Below are positions 12,426-22,590 of a DNA stretch of 64,000 bases, in pieces; the stretch's first letter is position 1, and every line of letters begins with the position of its first letter. The stretch lies in contig JAYKKI010000038.1 of the NCBI GenBank assembly GCA_039881145.1, forward strand, positions 62,001 to 126,000, read 5' to 3'. A program made the position numbers and the translations under genes. This DNA is from Druceiella hillmani. Lineage: Eukaryota; Arthropoda; Insecta; Lepidoptera; Hepialidae. The notes below the pieces were generated by a model. It ran no database searches and was not told the origin of the DNA. It saw only the letters and a program-made list of their open reading frames with translations.

Positions 12426-13235
12426 ATGGATGAAATTAAAGAAATGCTACAAAATATGCAGGTTGAAATGAGACAAAACAAGATGGAAGTGTTGGCCATG
12501 AAGGAAGAACTTAAAAATACCATCATTATAAATATCAACGAGAAATTTACCAATTTAGAAACCAAATATGAGCAAATCGAGCAAAATTTAGAGACACAAA
12601 AATTGGCAATTGATGGTTTTGAGCGTTTCATGAGAAGGAAAAATATATTACTTTTTGGAGTGGAAGAACAAGAGAATAGCTACCAAGAATTAGAGGTAAA
12701 AGTTCTAGATATTATTAACAAAACATTAAAAATCAAATGTGAAAATCACTACATTGAATCAGTGAGAAGACTTGGCATAAAAAGTGATAAAGCCAGACCT
12801 ATTGTAATAACTTTGCTTACTATGGGAATAAAAATCAAAATATTAAGGAATAAAAAGAACTTGGAAACCTCACCCTACTATATTAAGGAAGACTATCCAC
12901 TAGATATCCTGAAGAAAAGAAAAGAACTCCAAATTGAAGTAGGCAAATTAAGAGAACAAGGTAAAAAAGCGATAATTAAATACGATAAAATAGTAATACT
13001 TCAAAATAAAAATCAACAAATACAGTCTACTTATATATATAATAAAAAGAGAAATTTATCAGATTCCCCCGAGCAGGCAACCAATCCTGTCAGCGCAGAG
13101 AACCAGTTTAAAAAACAGCCTGCCAAGATAAGTAAGAACAACAGTATAAACAATTATATGATAAAAAAACCTACGCTCACAGTACCTGATAAGACGCCTC
13201 CTGAAACGCTCTCATCAAAACAAACTACAAAATAG
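12426..13235 (+). CDS. Retrotransposon ORF1 protein (coiled coil, RRM-like)
   Basis: This 269-residue basic, lysine-rich protein should be the RNA-binding nucleoprotein of the element. Residues ~1-65 form heptad-rich helix (repeated E/K/L/M/I) predicted to be a coiled coil for oligomerisation. Residues ~69-135 start with RRKNILLFGVEE and continue through IESVRRLG and RPIVITLL, the pattern of the RRM-like core of L1-type ORF1 proteins. A C-terminal basic region follows (residues ~135-175), then a disordered proline/serine/lysine tail. I see no CCHC zinc knuckles. The ATG follows AAAAAA and is the first good start after the 5' UTR. It ends in TAG at 13,233-13,235, in the same frame as ORF2, with no further stop before the endonuclease. 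Confidence 0.85.
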   Translation: MDEIKEMLQNMQVEMRQNKMEVLAMKEELKNTIIININEKFTNLETKYEQIEQNLETQKLAIDGFERFMRRKNILLFGVEEQENSYQELEVKVLDIINKTLKIKCENHYIESVRRLGIKSDKARPIVITLLTMGIKIKILRNKKNLETSPYYIKEDYPLDILKKRKELQIEVGKLREQGKKAIIKYDKIVILQNKNQQIQSTYIYNKKRNLSDSPEQATNPVSAENQFKKQPAKISKNNSINNYMIKKPTLTVPDKTPPETLSSKQTTK

Positions 13236-16133
13236 CAACCCACACCGGCCCCTCTCAATCTCCCAACACGGCTGGTCACCGCGGGAGACCTAGACTGCAA
13301 CCCTCCAACAAGCCAAGAACTATACATCTGCACATACAACGTAAAATCACTACTATCGCCGCAAAGAATGGAACTGCTAAAGTATTCTCTGGAAAATATT
13401 AAATATGACATAATAGGCCTCGCAGAAGTCCGGAGAGATGGTAATAATATTGTAGAAGATGATAACCATATTTTCTGTCACACCGGAGAGTCGAGAGGGC
13501 TATATGGAGTCGGATTCCTGATTAAGAAAAAATATAAATATAATATAGAAAACTACATAGGTCTATCTGAAAGAGTATGTTTACTAAATTTAATCTTTGG
13601 TTCTATGAAGATTTCAGTAATTCAAGTTTATGCCCCCACCTCTGAAGCGACTGAGGAAGAGGTTGATGACTTTTACCAATTAGTAGAAAACGCCCAGAGC
13701 CTAACAACAGGTAGAGTTATACTACTAGGAGATCTGAATGCAAAAATAGGCCAAAGGAAACCCGAGGAAAACGCTATAATAGGCCCTTTCTGCTACGGGA
13801 AAAGAAACCAAAGAGGTGAAAAGCTTGTACAACATGCTCTTAAAAATAAGCTCACAATAATCAACACAATATTCAAGAAAAACAAAAATAACTTATGGAC
13901 ATGGATTTCACCAGACCAACAGAATAGAAATCAAATAGATTACATTCTGTGTGGCAACCCAAGACTTTTCACCAACATAGAAATTATAAACAAAATGACT
14001 TTTCCCAGCGACCACAGACTCCTGAGAGGCACAATAACATTACTCAAACAAAAAAAAAACAGAAATACATTTGATTCACTCCCAGTAGCCAATTTATTAA
14101 GTCTGAAATCACAAGAAACATACACATCTACCTTAAGTATGAAATTAAAATATGTGTGGTGGGAAGAAGATGATGAAATAGAGTCCTATTATTTTAAGAT
14201 AGAGTCTGCCATACAAGAAAGCTTAAATAGTCTGACATCCATTAAGACAAAGAAAGAAATAATAAGCGAAGAAACCAAAAACCTAATTATTAAGCGTGCT
14301 GCTCTACAACACAAACCTTTAAAGAATAAAAATGACAAGAAAGAACTCTCAGAACTCTACAAAATCACAAACAAACATCTAAAAAGAGACTATGAAAACT
14401 ACAGAATGGAAATAATTGAAAAGCACTTAATAGCCACGGGAAGTCAAAAAAGAGCATTTAAACAATTAACAACAGAGAAAAAATGGATTCCTTCTTTGAA
14501 ATCACAAAAAACGGAACAGAAGCAGCTGACAAGAAAAGGATTGGTGAAAATTGCCTCGGAATTCTACGAGAGATTGTATGACGATAAATCTATTAACAGT
14601 AATTGCTACGAAAAACTTTCTGAATCAACAGATACATGTGTACCAATCCAACTCTTCAATAGTGACGAAATTTTAAAGAATATTAAAAAACTAAAAAAGG
14701 AAAAGAGCCCAGGCGAAGACAATATACCTAACGAAGCTTTTATATTTGGGAGTCACATATTGTTAAAACCTATTACAATTTTATTTAATAAAATACTTGA
14801 GAAACAAGTAGTACCCATTAAGTGGACAAAGTCCCAGGTAATCCTTATTTATAAAAAAGGAGATCCAGCAGACATCAATAATTACCGACCAATCAGCTTA
14901 CTACCAACTATGTATAAATTATTCGCAATGTGTTTGGAAAAAAGGATAGAAATAACTCTAGAAATATGTCAACCAGTGGAACAGGCAGGTTTCCGGCGAG
15001 GGTACTCAACAGTAGACCAAATACACACCTTGGAACAAGTGATAGACAAACATGAAGAGTTTAAGAAGGATCTCTACCTCGCATATGTTGACTACGCGAA
15101 AGCATTTGACTCTATCTCACATAAGAGCATATGGGAAGCACTGGAACATCAGAATCTACCATACACATACATCAATATAATTAAAGATATTTATCACAAA
15201 AGCACGAGTCGCGTGAAACTAGACAGAATGGGCACGGAATTCAATATCAGTAGAGGTGTGAAACAAGGAGATCCGCTGTCACCTAGAATTTTCATAGCTG
15301 TATTACAGCATGTAATGGGAAATTTAAACTGGGATAGAAAGGGAATATTCATTGATGGTCAGTACCTCAGTAACCTTAGATTCGCCGATGATATAGTTAT
15401 CTTTGCTAACACATCAAAACAACTGGAAGTTATGCTATCAGAACTAAGCGACGCGAGTGAAAACATTGGCTTACTGTTAAACACCTCAAAAACAAAGGTA
15501 TCCACCAATGGCAAAAAAACTCCCATAAAAATAAACCAGACGCCTGTGGAATATGTGGAGAGCTATATATATCTAGGGAAACAAATATCATTTAAAAGTT
15601 CGAGACACACGGAGGAACTGGATAGACGAATTAGTATGACCTGGAAAAAATACTGGAGTTGTAAAGAAATTATGAAGTCGAAGCTTTCACTTCCACTGAA
15701 GAAAAAAGTTATGGATTCCTGCCTACTACCATGTCTGTCGTATGGAGCTCAAACCTGCATCTTCAATAATAAAAACATGACTAAAATTCGTTCGTGCCAG
15801 AGGGCTATGGAGAGAAGCATCCTCGGTATAAAGATCTCTGATAAAAAAAATAGCAATAAGATTCGCCAAAAAACCCAAGTTCTAGATGCATTGCAACACA
15901 CACGTCGTCTGAAGTGGAGATGGGCCGGTCATATGGCTCGCTACTCTGAGGACAGATGGCCAAATCGCGTCACCAAATGGCACGGACCAGAAGGAAAACG
16001 TCAGAAGGGTAGACCAAGAGCTCGCTGGAACGACGAAATAATTAAATTTGCAGGAAGAAACTGGATGGAAGTCGCGAAGGATAAAGCAAGATGGAGGCAG
16101 TTGGAGGAGGCCTATACCCGAAAGGGGCCATGA
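13236..16133 (+). CDS. Retrotransposon ORF2: APE endonuclease and reverse transcriptase
   Basis: ORF2 nicks target DNA and primes reverse transcription from it. The first ATG is at 13,368 (921 codons), but the domain starts upstream: codons for TYNV, holding the endonuclease's first conserved asparagine, lie at 13,332-13,343 in the same open frame. Counting from the ATG, endonuclease residues are E20 (EVRR), Y88 (VYAPT), D122 and N124 (GDLNA), 190-194 (IDYIL), and D215 with H216 (SDH). The RT has NYRPIS at 505, motif A D575/D581 (YVDYAKAFD), GVKQGDPLSP, FADD at 672-675 and YLG. The C-terminus carries a WAGHMAR/GRPRARW tail, as in insect RTE-like elements. All catalytic residues are present. 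There is no ATG between the ORF1 TAG and the endonuclease asparagine, so this feature starts just after that TAG. Confidence 0.92.
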   Translation, partial: QPTPAPLNLPTRLVTAGDLDCNPPTSQELYICTYNVKSLLSPQRMELLKYSLENIKYDIIGLAEVRRDGNNIVEDDNHIFCHTGESRGLYGVGFLIKKKYKYNIENYIGLSERVCLLNLIFGSMKISVIQVYAPTSEATEEEVDDFYQLVENAQSLTTGRVILLGDLNAKIGQRKPEENAIIGPFCYGKRNQRGEKLVQHALKNKLTIINTIFKKNKNNLWTWISPDQQNRNQIDYILCGNPRLFTNIEIINKMTFPSDHRLLRGTITLLKQKKNRNTFDSLPVANLLSLKSQETYTSTLSMKLKYVWWEEDDEIESYYFKIESAIQESLNSLTSIKTKKEIISEETKNLIIKRAALQHKPLKNKNDKKELSELYKITNKHLKRDYENYRMEIIEKHLIATGSQKRAFKQLTTEKKWIPSLKSQKTEQKQLTRKGLVKIASEFYERLYDDKSINSNCYEKLSESTDTCVPIQLFNSDEILKNIKKLKKEKSPGEDNIPNEAFIFGSHILLKPITILFNKILEKQVVPIKWTKSQVILIYKKGDPADINNYRPISLLPTMYKLFAMCLEKRIEITLEICQPVEQAGFRRGYSTVDQIHTLEQVIDKHEEFKKDLYLAYVDYAKAFDSISHKSIWEALEHQNLPYTYINIIKDIYHKSTSRVKLDRMGTEFNISRGVKQGDPLSPRIFIAVLQHVMGNLNWDRKGIFIDGQYLSNLRFADDIVIFANTSKQLEVMLSELSDASENIGLLLNTSKTKVSTNGKKTPIKINQTPVEYVESYIYLGKQISFKSSRHTEELDRRISMTWKKYWSCKEIMKSKLSLPLKKKVMDSCLLPCLSYGAQTCIFNNKNMTKIRSCQRAMERSILGIKISDKKNSNKIRQKTQVLDALQHTRRLKWRWAGHMARYSEDRWPNRVTKWHGPEGKRQKGRPRARWNDEIIKFAGRNWMEVAKDKARWRQLEEAYTRKGP

Positions 16134-16242
16134 CAGGTTATAGTCAACTTGTTAAAATATAGTATATTTCTCTAATACACATTATAGTTGTTTTTTTCAT
16201 AGTCTAAGTTATATAATTTAATTGCAAAAGTATGTCATGAAA

Positions 16243-16278
16243 AATAAAGAGGCTTATTATTATTATTATTATTATTAT
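16243..16278 (+). terminator. Polyadenylation signal and (TTA)n tail of the RTE-like element
   Basis: AATAAA at 16,243-16,248 is followed within a few bases by eight TTA repeats in place of a poly(A) tail. Simple-repeat 3' tails are typical of RTE- and jockey-group elements. The tail runs directly into the 3' target-site duplication. Confidence 0.8.
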
Positions 16279-16285
16279 GTTACTG

Positions 16286-18545
16286 CCAAAAGATGTTGGT
16301 AATATAAATATGCGATATTTAGAAGAAAATATATAATATGTACATAACCATATTTTGTTTAAAAGTACACTACACAATTATACAAATTATAGGACACACT
16401 GTCCCCAATACTAACGTTATATTTTTGGGTTGTGGTTTCGTACAATTCTTTATTATTTTCTTTAGACTTGTACTATTATTTCGACCGTATCTGGCTTGTA
16501 CAATAACAATTATACTTTTTGATAATCGTTAAAAATATATTATAATAAATTAAAATACTGAATAAAATAAAATATACAGTTCAAAGTGCGAACTGCAACA
16601 ACTTAATATCTCCGTAGCAATGAATACACAGAACAGCCATGTAGCGGTAAACACACATTCAAAAGAAAGTAATATTTTGAGCATTCGTCAGAAAATGGAA
16701 TCTCAGAAAACAGAAAATTCCACACTTTTTTTTCTCTGAAAAAATAAAATGAAATTTTCTCAGAAAATTTCATCTACATTTATAATGTGGGGTAGGCGGA
16801 ATATAAAAAATATGATTTATGATATTTATCAGATGGAATGTTTATGGTGGAGAGTGAGCTAAGCAATAAACAACATTTGTGCGATGAGTGAAGGTATAAT
16901 AATCTTCTATATCATAACTAATTTTTATCCCAAGGGTTCCAAGAAAAAAACTGATCTCTCTGGTTATTCTTATACAGGGCAATATCACATTAAATTTAAA
17001 CAAATAAAAAGTCTTGTCGAAATAGACGCCATGTTCAGTTTTGCCGCCAATGCCGAGATGAGTTACTGCCATGTTACAATCCAATGCAATGGAAAAATAA
17101 CTTCATGGGAAAGAAGTAAACATATTCCCTTCAATTACCAAACTCAAGCAACACATTATGCTGGACCCCCATGGAAATAAATATGCAAGAAAAAAAATTT
17201 ACTTGGACACAGTACCTCTTACCCTTCGACTATTATTTGTTTTGTAAGCTGTTTAATTATTATTTACGCATTAAGAAACAATGTTAACGACCCAGACTAG
17301 CTTAAACTTACCCAGATTTTTAAGTGAAAATCCAAATACTTCAAGATAGAAACTATTATATCTCTTCCTACTCTCTGGTAAAGGATCATAGGTAAAGATG
17401 GTGTGATTGAAGTTTAATTTTATTAATTACATATAAAAGGTAAAATTCTTTTCTCAATCGATATGGTGGGTTTATTAGTTTCCTCCAAACATTGTGTAAG
17501 TTATGAATAACACAAAGACAAGTTTTTTAGTTGACGCAATCCTATGTGGTATTTTCTTAAACACCGCATAAAAAATTAAATTTTCTACTCATATTAAGCA
17601 CTATATATTAACAAATATAATTTCCAGTATTGACGTGTATATTTTATCACTGATGCAGTAATGAACACAACAATATTTAATCTGATGTATACAATTTTGA
17701 TTCTGATCTGATTTTGATCTGCATGATATTACGCCTACTATTACAATAGGCGTAATATCCTGCAGATCAAATTTTCCAGGGTTTTTGAAAATATGACGAA
17801 CTTCGAAAATAGTTTTTCGTGTAATTTTGACATAGCTGTGCACTTTCCAAATTTCATTAATATGGTCCTCATATGTAATATGCCTCTTTAGCTTTATTGG
17901 AAAATGTGAGGAATCAAATATTTAAATTTATTTCTATTAAGTCCATTTCCATATACCAGGATATTAATTTTTATTTACTTGCTAATTTAATGCGACCTTC
18001 GATGAAGTCTCTATTTTTTCTTGCTCTTTTAGTCCATTCTATGTTTTAGTCTCCATTCTGGAACTATGCGCTTATTCGTTTTTTTTTTAAGTTACGTATC
18101 AATCAATTATGCACTAACTTGTGAAAATTGTAATGTTTCCTCTATTTAAAACTTTATTTAAAACATAATTAAAAATGCTGGTTAAATAATATAAGCACAA
18201 ATCTTAGTTTTTCTTTTGGAAATCGTTCTCAATCTATAATTTATAATTTTTTTTTGTTTTTAATAAATGAGTGTCTTAAAACGAAAGTTTCAGACTCTAG
18301 TAATTATGCATACCTTACCAAAATATAACTATATTTAACATAGCGACATCCTATGAAAATACATTTTTACACAGCAAAAAGCTTATAAGTTTGAAATATG
18401 ACCAAAGTTGACCAATCATGAAAATTGTGATAAAATGTAAAGTTCTGAAAACATATTTAAATTACTATAAATAAAAGTTAGAAAATCTGTTTATTCCATA
18501 ACTTCAAATTAATTTAGGCTATAGTATTTGGAAGATGGAAATTTT
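16286..18545. other. AT-rich spacer without recognisable gene
   Basis: Short opposing frames near 16.85-17.18 kb overlap each other on the two strands and match nothing I know. The only structured element is the hairpin at 17,713-17,771, listed separately. Confidence 0.5.
17713..17771. repeat. Near-perfect hairpin, 25-bp arms, 9-nt loop
   Basis: The left arm 17,713-17,737 (from TTTGATCTGCATGATATT) and right arm 17,747-17,771 (ending GCAGATCAAA) are reverse complements with one mismatch, around the loop CTATTACAA. No poly-T follows, so it is not a bacterial-style terminator. It could be a quasi-palindrome from replication template switching, a foldback scrap or a small-RNA hairpin. Confidence 0.8.
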
Positions 18546-18677
18546 TTAATATGGTTGGGACCCTACTCGGGCAAAGGCTTCCTCTAACTTTTTGTAGCGC
18601 TCGAGGTCGAGGGTCGTCCACTTTTTGCTCTTGCTTCTTTTATTTATCTCATCCGCCCAGCGTATGTATATCTTGCC
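18546..18677 (-). pseudogene. C-terminal fragment of another RTE ORF2
   Basis: Read on the minus strand, the ~43 codons before a TAA at 18,546-18,548 contain RWADEIN, KKWTTL, RYKKLEEAF and ARVGSQP. This is the conserved tail of insect RTE-type ORF2 proteins, downstream of the reverse transcriptase. The same tail type occurs in the intact element at 12-16 kb (RARWNDEI, RWRQLEEAY), but the sequence differs enough to be another family. Only the 3' extremity is left, as expected for a severely 5'-truncated insertion. No target-site duplication was found. Confidence 0.7.
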
Positions 18678-21591
18678 TTGCTTTTATTTAAATTACTTTA
18701 TATATTCATATAATTTTCCAAAAAGATCATTGAGCACAACACAGAAATAGTAATAATATGGAAAGTACAAAGACTATAATATAGGGTTGATTAAGGAACA
18801 CACAGGCAAAGAGAATAATTTTAGGACCACAATGTCTAATCTTAAAACTACGGTTCTTAAAGCACATCGTAGCAATCTGTAATAAAACCGTATCCTTTGT
18901 ACATTCCTTTGTGGTAACCATATAATCCATAACCTTTGTGTATAATAAATTTCATGTTTGAAATTTTCATATTCGTTTGTATTTTTCTGGACATAAATCA
19001 ACGTTTAATATTTAATCATTATAATTTAAGCGATTTCTTAGCATCGGATTGAAAAAAATGAAAATAGAAAGAAGACGACACGAGATTATCGAATATTCCA
19101 CAGTTAAGAAATGAAACAAATTAATGAACATATCTTCTTTTATAAAATAGATAGAGGGTAAAATCATTGAAAATGAAAAAAACCGACGATTTAGACATAA
19201 TTATCTGGTTGAATTTCAATTCTGAAATTTAAATGTTTTGGAAAATTGGGAATTAGTTACTTTTTAAACGTGCTTAACGAAAAGGAGTCTCTGCTTCATA
19301 TAGTTCAGAGGCAGTTGAAATGCATGTACAGAAAAAGGTCCATTTTCTGTAAGACTTCTGTATGACCCATTTTTACCCAAAAACCTTAAAATTTAAATCT
19401 ATTTTAAAGTCTAAAAACAAAGTGGTAGTCAAAACAGTACTTAGTATTATTGAAACTTGGAAATTATATTCAAAATGTGCCACAAAATAAGTTATTTGCA
19501 ATAATTTCAGCATTTTACTTAACAGCATCGCATCAGAGTCAATAAATAATCGTGATGTAAATATAATTGCCTATAATTAAAGCATACCTAGTCAACATTT
19601 TATTACTCACCATTAAAAAAGGTAAATGGTTTAAAATAACCATAAAAGAATAATAAAAGCAATATTTTTCTTATAAATGTATAGGGTACAAATGAAGCTT
19701 TATAAAATAAGACTTTAATTTCGTTCACTGCTGCACCTAAAGCTTTCTGCAGCTGCTTGTCATTCAAGTATGAAATATGTCCATTTTATATAGAGTCTTT
19801 CCTTTCACTACAAAATTGCTGTTATTCGGGGCGGAATATTGAAATACTTTTATGTTACATATCTGTTTATGAACATACAATATTTTTTTAGTTATATGTT
19901 TAATCACCGTACTTCTATTACACAAGTGTGTACATAATGGCGTATATTATTGCAATTAAAAAATTTTCCGCAGTGTCATTTATCAGTCTTGTACCATCTT
20001 CTTTCTGTAAACAATTTTTTGTAGCAAATTTAGTAAAAAGAGATGAAAGTAGGATGATAAAATATTTCATGTTAATTTGTGTATACAATTTTCTGTTATG
20101 AACTTTGGGATATAATTCTATATTTCACTTAAACAATTTTACATACGTGTGGTCAAAAATACATACAAATGAGCAAACTATTTTGAATACAGCAAAAAAT
20201 TCTAAAACTTCAAAATTATTAATGTAAACGTTTGTATTTTGAAGGGAATAATATATTTAGGCGGGCTCTGGAAGGAAGTATTTATAGAGAAACCATATAT
20301 TGTATTACCGATGCTTAACGGTAGAGAACTGAAGATGCTGCCAGACCTAAAGTTGACGAGTAATTAGATTTTAAGAAATACAGGCTCTTAATAAACATAT
20401 TACTAAATTGACAGCTTGAGTAAACATTTTCATAACAATAGAATTTTCAGCAAAATAAACGGTCTTAAGTTTCTTTCAAATTAGATTTTCTAATGTTAAA
20501 CCTCTTCTGTCTCAAATATTAACAACAGTTATTTGATTGTACAGACGATGTGTTATCTTGACTTATAATCATATTTCCAATATCCATCAATACACGCGTT
20601 CAAACGTGATCTCAAAAATCGTATCTCTCTTGATTCCATTTATACATTCCTTTATATTTATACATCATAGTTCATTTATACAGTCTTCATTTTTTTTCCA
20701 TATTCTCTTTCAAGAAAGTAGTCTTTGTAGGTAAGAATCGAAGAAGTGGGTATGTACCCACATCTTACGCGTGGAAAGTTTTCAATTGTTGACAACATTT
20801 TGTATGTGACTACATTTTAACGACAGCTGTGCCGAGACAACTTTGTGAAATACATTTATTTTTATTGGAAAATGGTTAGGTGTACCGTCAAAAAGTCTGC
20901 AGCCGACAAGACATCTGAACTTAAGAACATTGTCACTTTTAATAGTTAAGTCTATTATTACTTATTTTTTGTAATTTATATTATTCGTAAATAAATTACC
21001 TCCATATGATTTATGAAATATTAAGGAATGTACCCAACATCGAAAATTTTAAACTAAAAATCTGATGTAGTTCCTGTAGTATATAGTTTGTGTAGTTTAG
21101 TAGTAGTGTAGGATTCTGTGTTGAATATTTCGATAATTTAAATTGCAGTATGCATATTTATATGGAAATTTCAAAGCTTGAATTTTTAGTTTATTCAAAA
21201 TACTGAATATTTCTGTTAATGCTATTAATCGGATTGTTGACTACTCATTGCAGTGACATTAGATTATATTTCACATAAAATATATTTCCATATTTTCAAT
21301 TTTGCATTCTAACACAACATTCACTTAAACCTTTTCTCCGTATGAATAATCTAATCCTTGTATTTAGTAGTATTTTTATTTACATTAATTTTTATTTATA
21401 GCTTTCTGAAGACAATGTACTTGAGAGAAGTGGATAAATATTTCAAGACGTAATACTGATAACTAATTACCAACAAGAAACAATATCGATTGCTATAACA
21501 TTACCTCATGTTATCTGTAAAAAGCGTACAGCATTTTTATCATTGGTTTGAAAATTGATATCCATATCTATGGTTTATACGTATATTTGTG
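18678..21591. other. AT-rich spacer, one small GY-rich frame
   Basis: Apart from the GY-rich minus-strand frame near 18.9 kb, I see no gene, repeat or RNA here. A small perfect hairpin, GTGGGTATGTACCCAC, lies near 20,748. Confidence 0.45.
18857..18994 (-). CDS. Possible short GY-rich peptide ORF
   Basis: This 45-codon minus-strand frame starts at an ATG at 18,994 and stops at TAA 18,857. Its middle reads HKGYGLYGYHKGMYKGYGF, a Gly/Tyr/Lys pattern seen in insect secreted and cuticular small peptides. The DNA carries degenerate repeats of CACAAAGGNTATGG behind it. There is no signal peptide in the frame, so it would need an upstream exon or be a remnant. A second frame overlaps it on the same strand. 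I do not recognise a family, and it may be chance. Confidence 0.2.
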   Translation of the reverse strand: MSRKIQTNMKISNMKFIIHKGYGLYGYHKGMYKGYGFITDCYDVL

Positions 21592-21593
21592 TG

Positions 21594-21630
<37 letters not shown>

Positions 21631-21684
21631 GGGTGTGTGTGTGTGCGTGCTTGCACCAGCGCGTGCGCGTGTGTGTTTGCGCAT
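21592..21684. repeat. Compound (TA)n/(TG)n/(CG) microsatellite
   Basis: A TA run grades into TG repeats, then into an alternating GC-rich segment (GCGCGTGCGCGTGTGTG). The alternating purine-pyrimidine character favours Z-DNA in principle. Confidence 0.85.
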
Positions 21685-21857
21685 ATAAATAACTTGCGGT
21701 AGCAAGTTATATGATTTACTCATTATTAGTTATATGGTAATTTTTTTCAGAAACGATAAAACCTTCATGTATATGGTGCCGACATACTTGCGGTTCATTT
21801 GGTTTTATTGCAATATCTCGTTAAAAAATCGGGCATTTATACGTTATTTTTTGGCAT

Positions 21858-21863
21858 TTTATT
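21858..21863 (-). terminator. AATAAA polyadenylation signal of the small secreted-protein gene
   Basis: AATAAA on the minus strand lies about 118 bp past the TGA of the two-exon gene. This is a plausible 3' end for a compact transcript. Confidence 0.4.
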
Positions 21864-21980
21864 TGATAACTCAAAAGATTTCAACATAAATTTAAAAAAA
21901 GGCATGTTTTTAAAGCCTACCGATTTAAAAACATACAGGATTGGGATAAATCAACTGATTATTTAGGTCTAATCGTATTT

Positions 21981-22495
21981 TCACATTCTACGTCGACGAA
22001 AGCCGCAGGTTCCGCTGGTTTTACTACGAGTATAAAACATACAAGATACTGGTGGTATAATTATAGGTGTCAGTATTTTACCTTTTGAATCTCCTGGTTT
22101 CATTATGGTCGGATGATAATTATTAACTTCAACACCACGATTAAGTAGCAAACCAGTTAGTAAAGACAAACAAGAGAGAGCTGAAAACAAAGAAATATTA
22201 CTTTGTTACTAATTTTTGTTATAAGTATCGATGCCTTCAAGTTCAAGACAGTGTAATAAAAAAATTTAGTGTTTTAATTATAAACGCAATTTTTTTTTTG
22301 TTTAGTACTTAATAACAAAACAACGAAATATTACTATATCTATGACGCATAAAGGTAGTTCACCTAATGGAATAAAAGAGAGCAAGCAATTCTAGCATGT
22401 TGAATGGATTGTAAAATCAGTCAGTATTTCTATATTTCATAAGACAAATTAATAAATAACTTACTTTTTAATCTGAGAACTGGATTAATTCCCAT
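21981..22495 (-). CDS. Putative two-exon small secreted two-cysteine protein
   Basis: Exon 1 runs from an ATG at 22,495 to 22,465 (31 nt) and ends at a GTAAGT donor. The intron is 284 bp and ends in TTTGTTTTCAG. Exon 2 is 22,180-21,981 and ends in TGA. Joined, they give 76 codons with no stop. The N-terminus has a basic n-region (LRLK) and a hydrophobic core (TLSCLSLLTGLLL), a good signal peptide made only when the two exons are joined. The rest is a short spacer, then TPIIIPPVSC, eleven residues, a second cysteine and the basic tail GFRRRRM. A C-terminal hydrophobic-PP-x-C ... C-basic layout recalls small insect secreted peptides such as the secapin family, but this is a resemblance in pattern only. 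It may be a host gene. Alternatives are a pseudogene or chance; the splice sites, TATA and AATAAA all agreeing argue against chance. Confidence 0.5.
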
Positions 22496-22590
22496 GGAAT
22501 GATACTTGGTGATTTTATACAGAAGGTTGTTGGCATTACATTCTTAAGGGTGCTACGTGATTATCATTGAAAGTCTATTATAGGCTATTA

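Larger units (their letters stand above)
11905..16275 (+). mobile_element. Full-length RTE-like non-LTR retrotransposon
   Basis: The element spans ~4.37 kb from GGGAGATGGCGCTACTG to a (TTA)n tail. It is flanked by identical 10-bp direct repeats TATGTTACTG (11,895-11,904 and 16,276-16,285), the expected target-site duplication. It contains a ~520-bp 5' UTR, ORF1 (coiled coil plus RRM-like region), ORF2 (APE-type endonuclease plus reverse transcriptase), an AATAAA at 16,243-16,248 and eight or so TTA units. Both reading frames are open along their whole length, which points to a recent insertion. The RT and the GRPRARW-type C-terminal tail resemble insect RTE-clade elements; the L1-like ORF1 is less typical of RTE, so the clade label is tentative. 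Confidence 0.92.

Noticed and set aside
13154..14125. Antisense open frames over the retrotransposon ORFs (13,411-13,154; 14,125-13,940; also 12,631-12,392)
   Set aside because: They are shadows of the real plus-strand ORF1/ORF2 coding sequence and have no domain.
16842..17180. Overlapping 98- and 80-codon frames on opposite strands
   Set aside because: They cover each other, have no recognisable domain and have no supporting promoter or splice signals.
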